This document shows, in pieces, positions 5,841-5,892 of a stretch of DNA of 5,892 bases (its first letter is position 1; the number at the start of each line of letters is the position of its first letter). The stretch lies in NCBI GenBank assembly GCA_027311185.1, contig DAICZK010000094.1, positions 1 to 5,892 on the forward strand. The letters are read 5' to 3'. Position numbers and translations under genes: made by a program. The stretch comes from Sulfuriferula sp. GTDB lineage: Bacteria > Pseudomonadota > Gammaproteobacteria > Burkholderiales > Sulfuriferulaceae. Under the pieces are notes generated by a model that did not search any database, was not told where the DNA came from, and saw nothing but the letters and a program-made list of their open reading frames with translations.

Positions 5841-5892
5841 GGCAATAATTTATTCCTTTTAAGATATAAATGCAAGCACCGCCCCCTCCGAC

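Noticed and set aside
1..5892. CRISPR arrays, tRNA or rRNA genes, and an intact transposase
   Set aside because: I saw no regularly spaced direct repeats, no cloverleaf-like or rRNA segments, and no transposase motifs on either strand.

Overview
The window most likely comes from a betaproteobacterial chromosome (Burkholderiales/Nitrosomonadales-like). This rests on the gene order cysD-cysN-cobA and on a CysD carrying an SCTCPV stretch plus a conserved [28 protein letters not shown]-type core (shown here in parts) that I associate with that class. The genus cannot be named from sequence alone.

Region 1 (1-2958) is a tightly packed rightward sulfate assimilation operon. It holds the 3' part of cysD (ATP sulfurylase small subunit), cysN (its GTPase subunit, overlapping cysD by one base) and cobA (uroporphyrinogen-III C-methyltransferase, 3 bases after cysN). 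CysDN makes adenylyl sulfate. CobA makes precorrin-2 on the route to siroheme, the cofactor of sulfite reductase, so substrate activation and cofactor supply are co-transcribed. cysH and the sulfite reductase genes are not in the window.

Region 2 (2959-3396) is a 108-base spacer with a GC-rich inverted repeat, followed by fdxA, a complete 7Fe-8S ferredoxin.

Region 3 (3397-4543) is a genome scar. Immediately after fdxA lies a 162-base foldback element (3406-3567). It has perfect 19-base terminal inverted repeats, further inverted blocks in exact register around its centre, and a 4-base TTAG direct repeat on both flanks, so it looks like a MITE. It cuts off the 3' half of a leftward azoreductase/NAD(P)H-dependent FMN oxidoreductase gene. 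Next to that gene, in divergent orientation, is a LysR-family regulator that has lost its DNA-binding domain and carries two frameshifts. The azoreductase-regulator pair is therefore decayed as a unit.

Region 4 (4544-5892) contains an intact yjbQ/UPF0047 gene (+), then a 129-base convergent intergenic stretch in which I recognise nothing firm. After that comes a leftward type II toxin-antitoxin pair, with a HigB/Gp49-like RelE-superfamily toxin first and an XRE-type antitoxin overlapping it by 8 bases.

I found no rRNA, tRNA, CRISPR array or intact transposase. I see no convincing new multi-gene system. The most notable structure is the foldback element and the rearrangement it marks.
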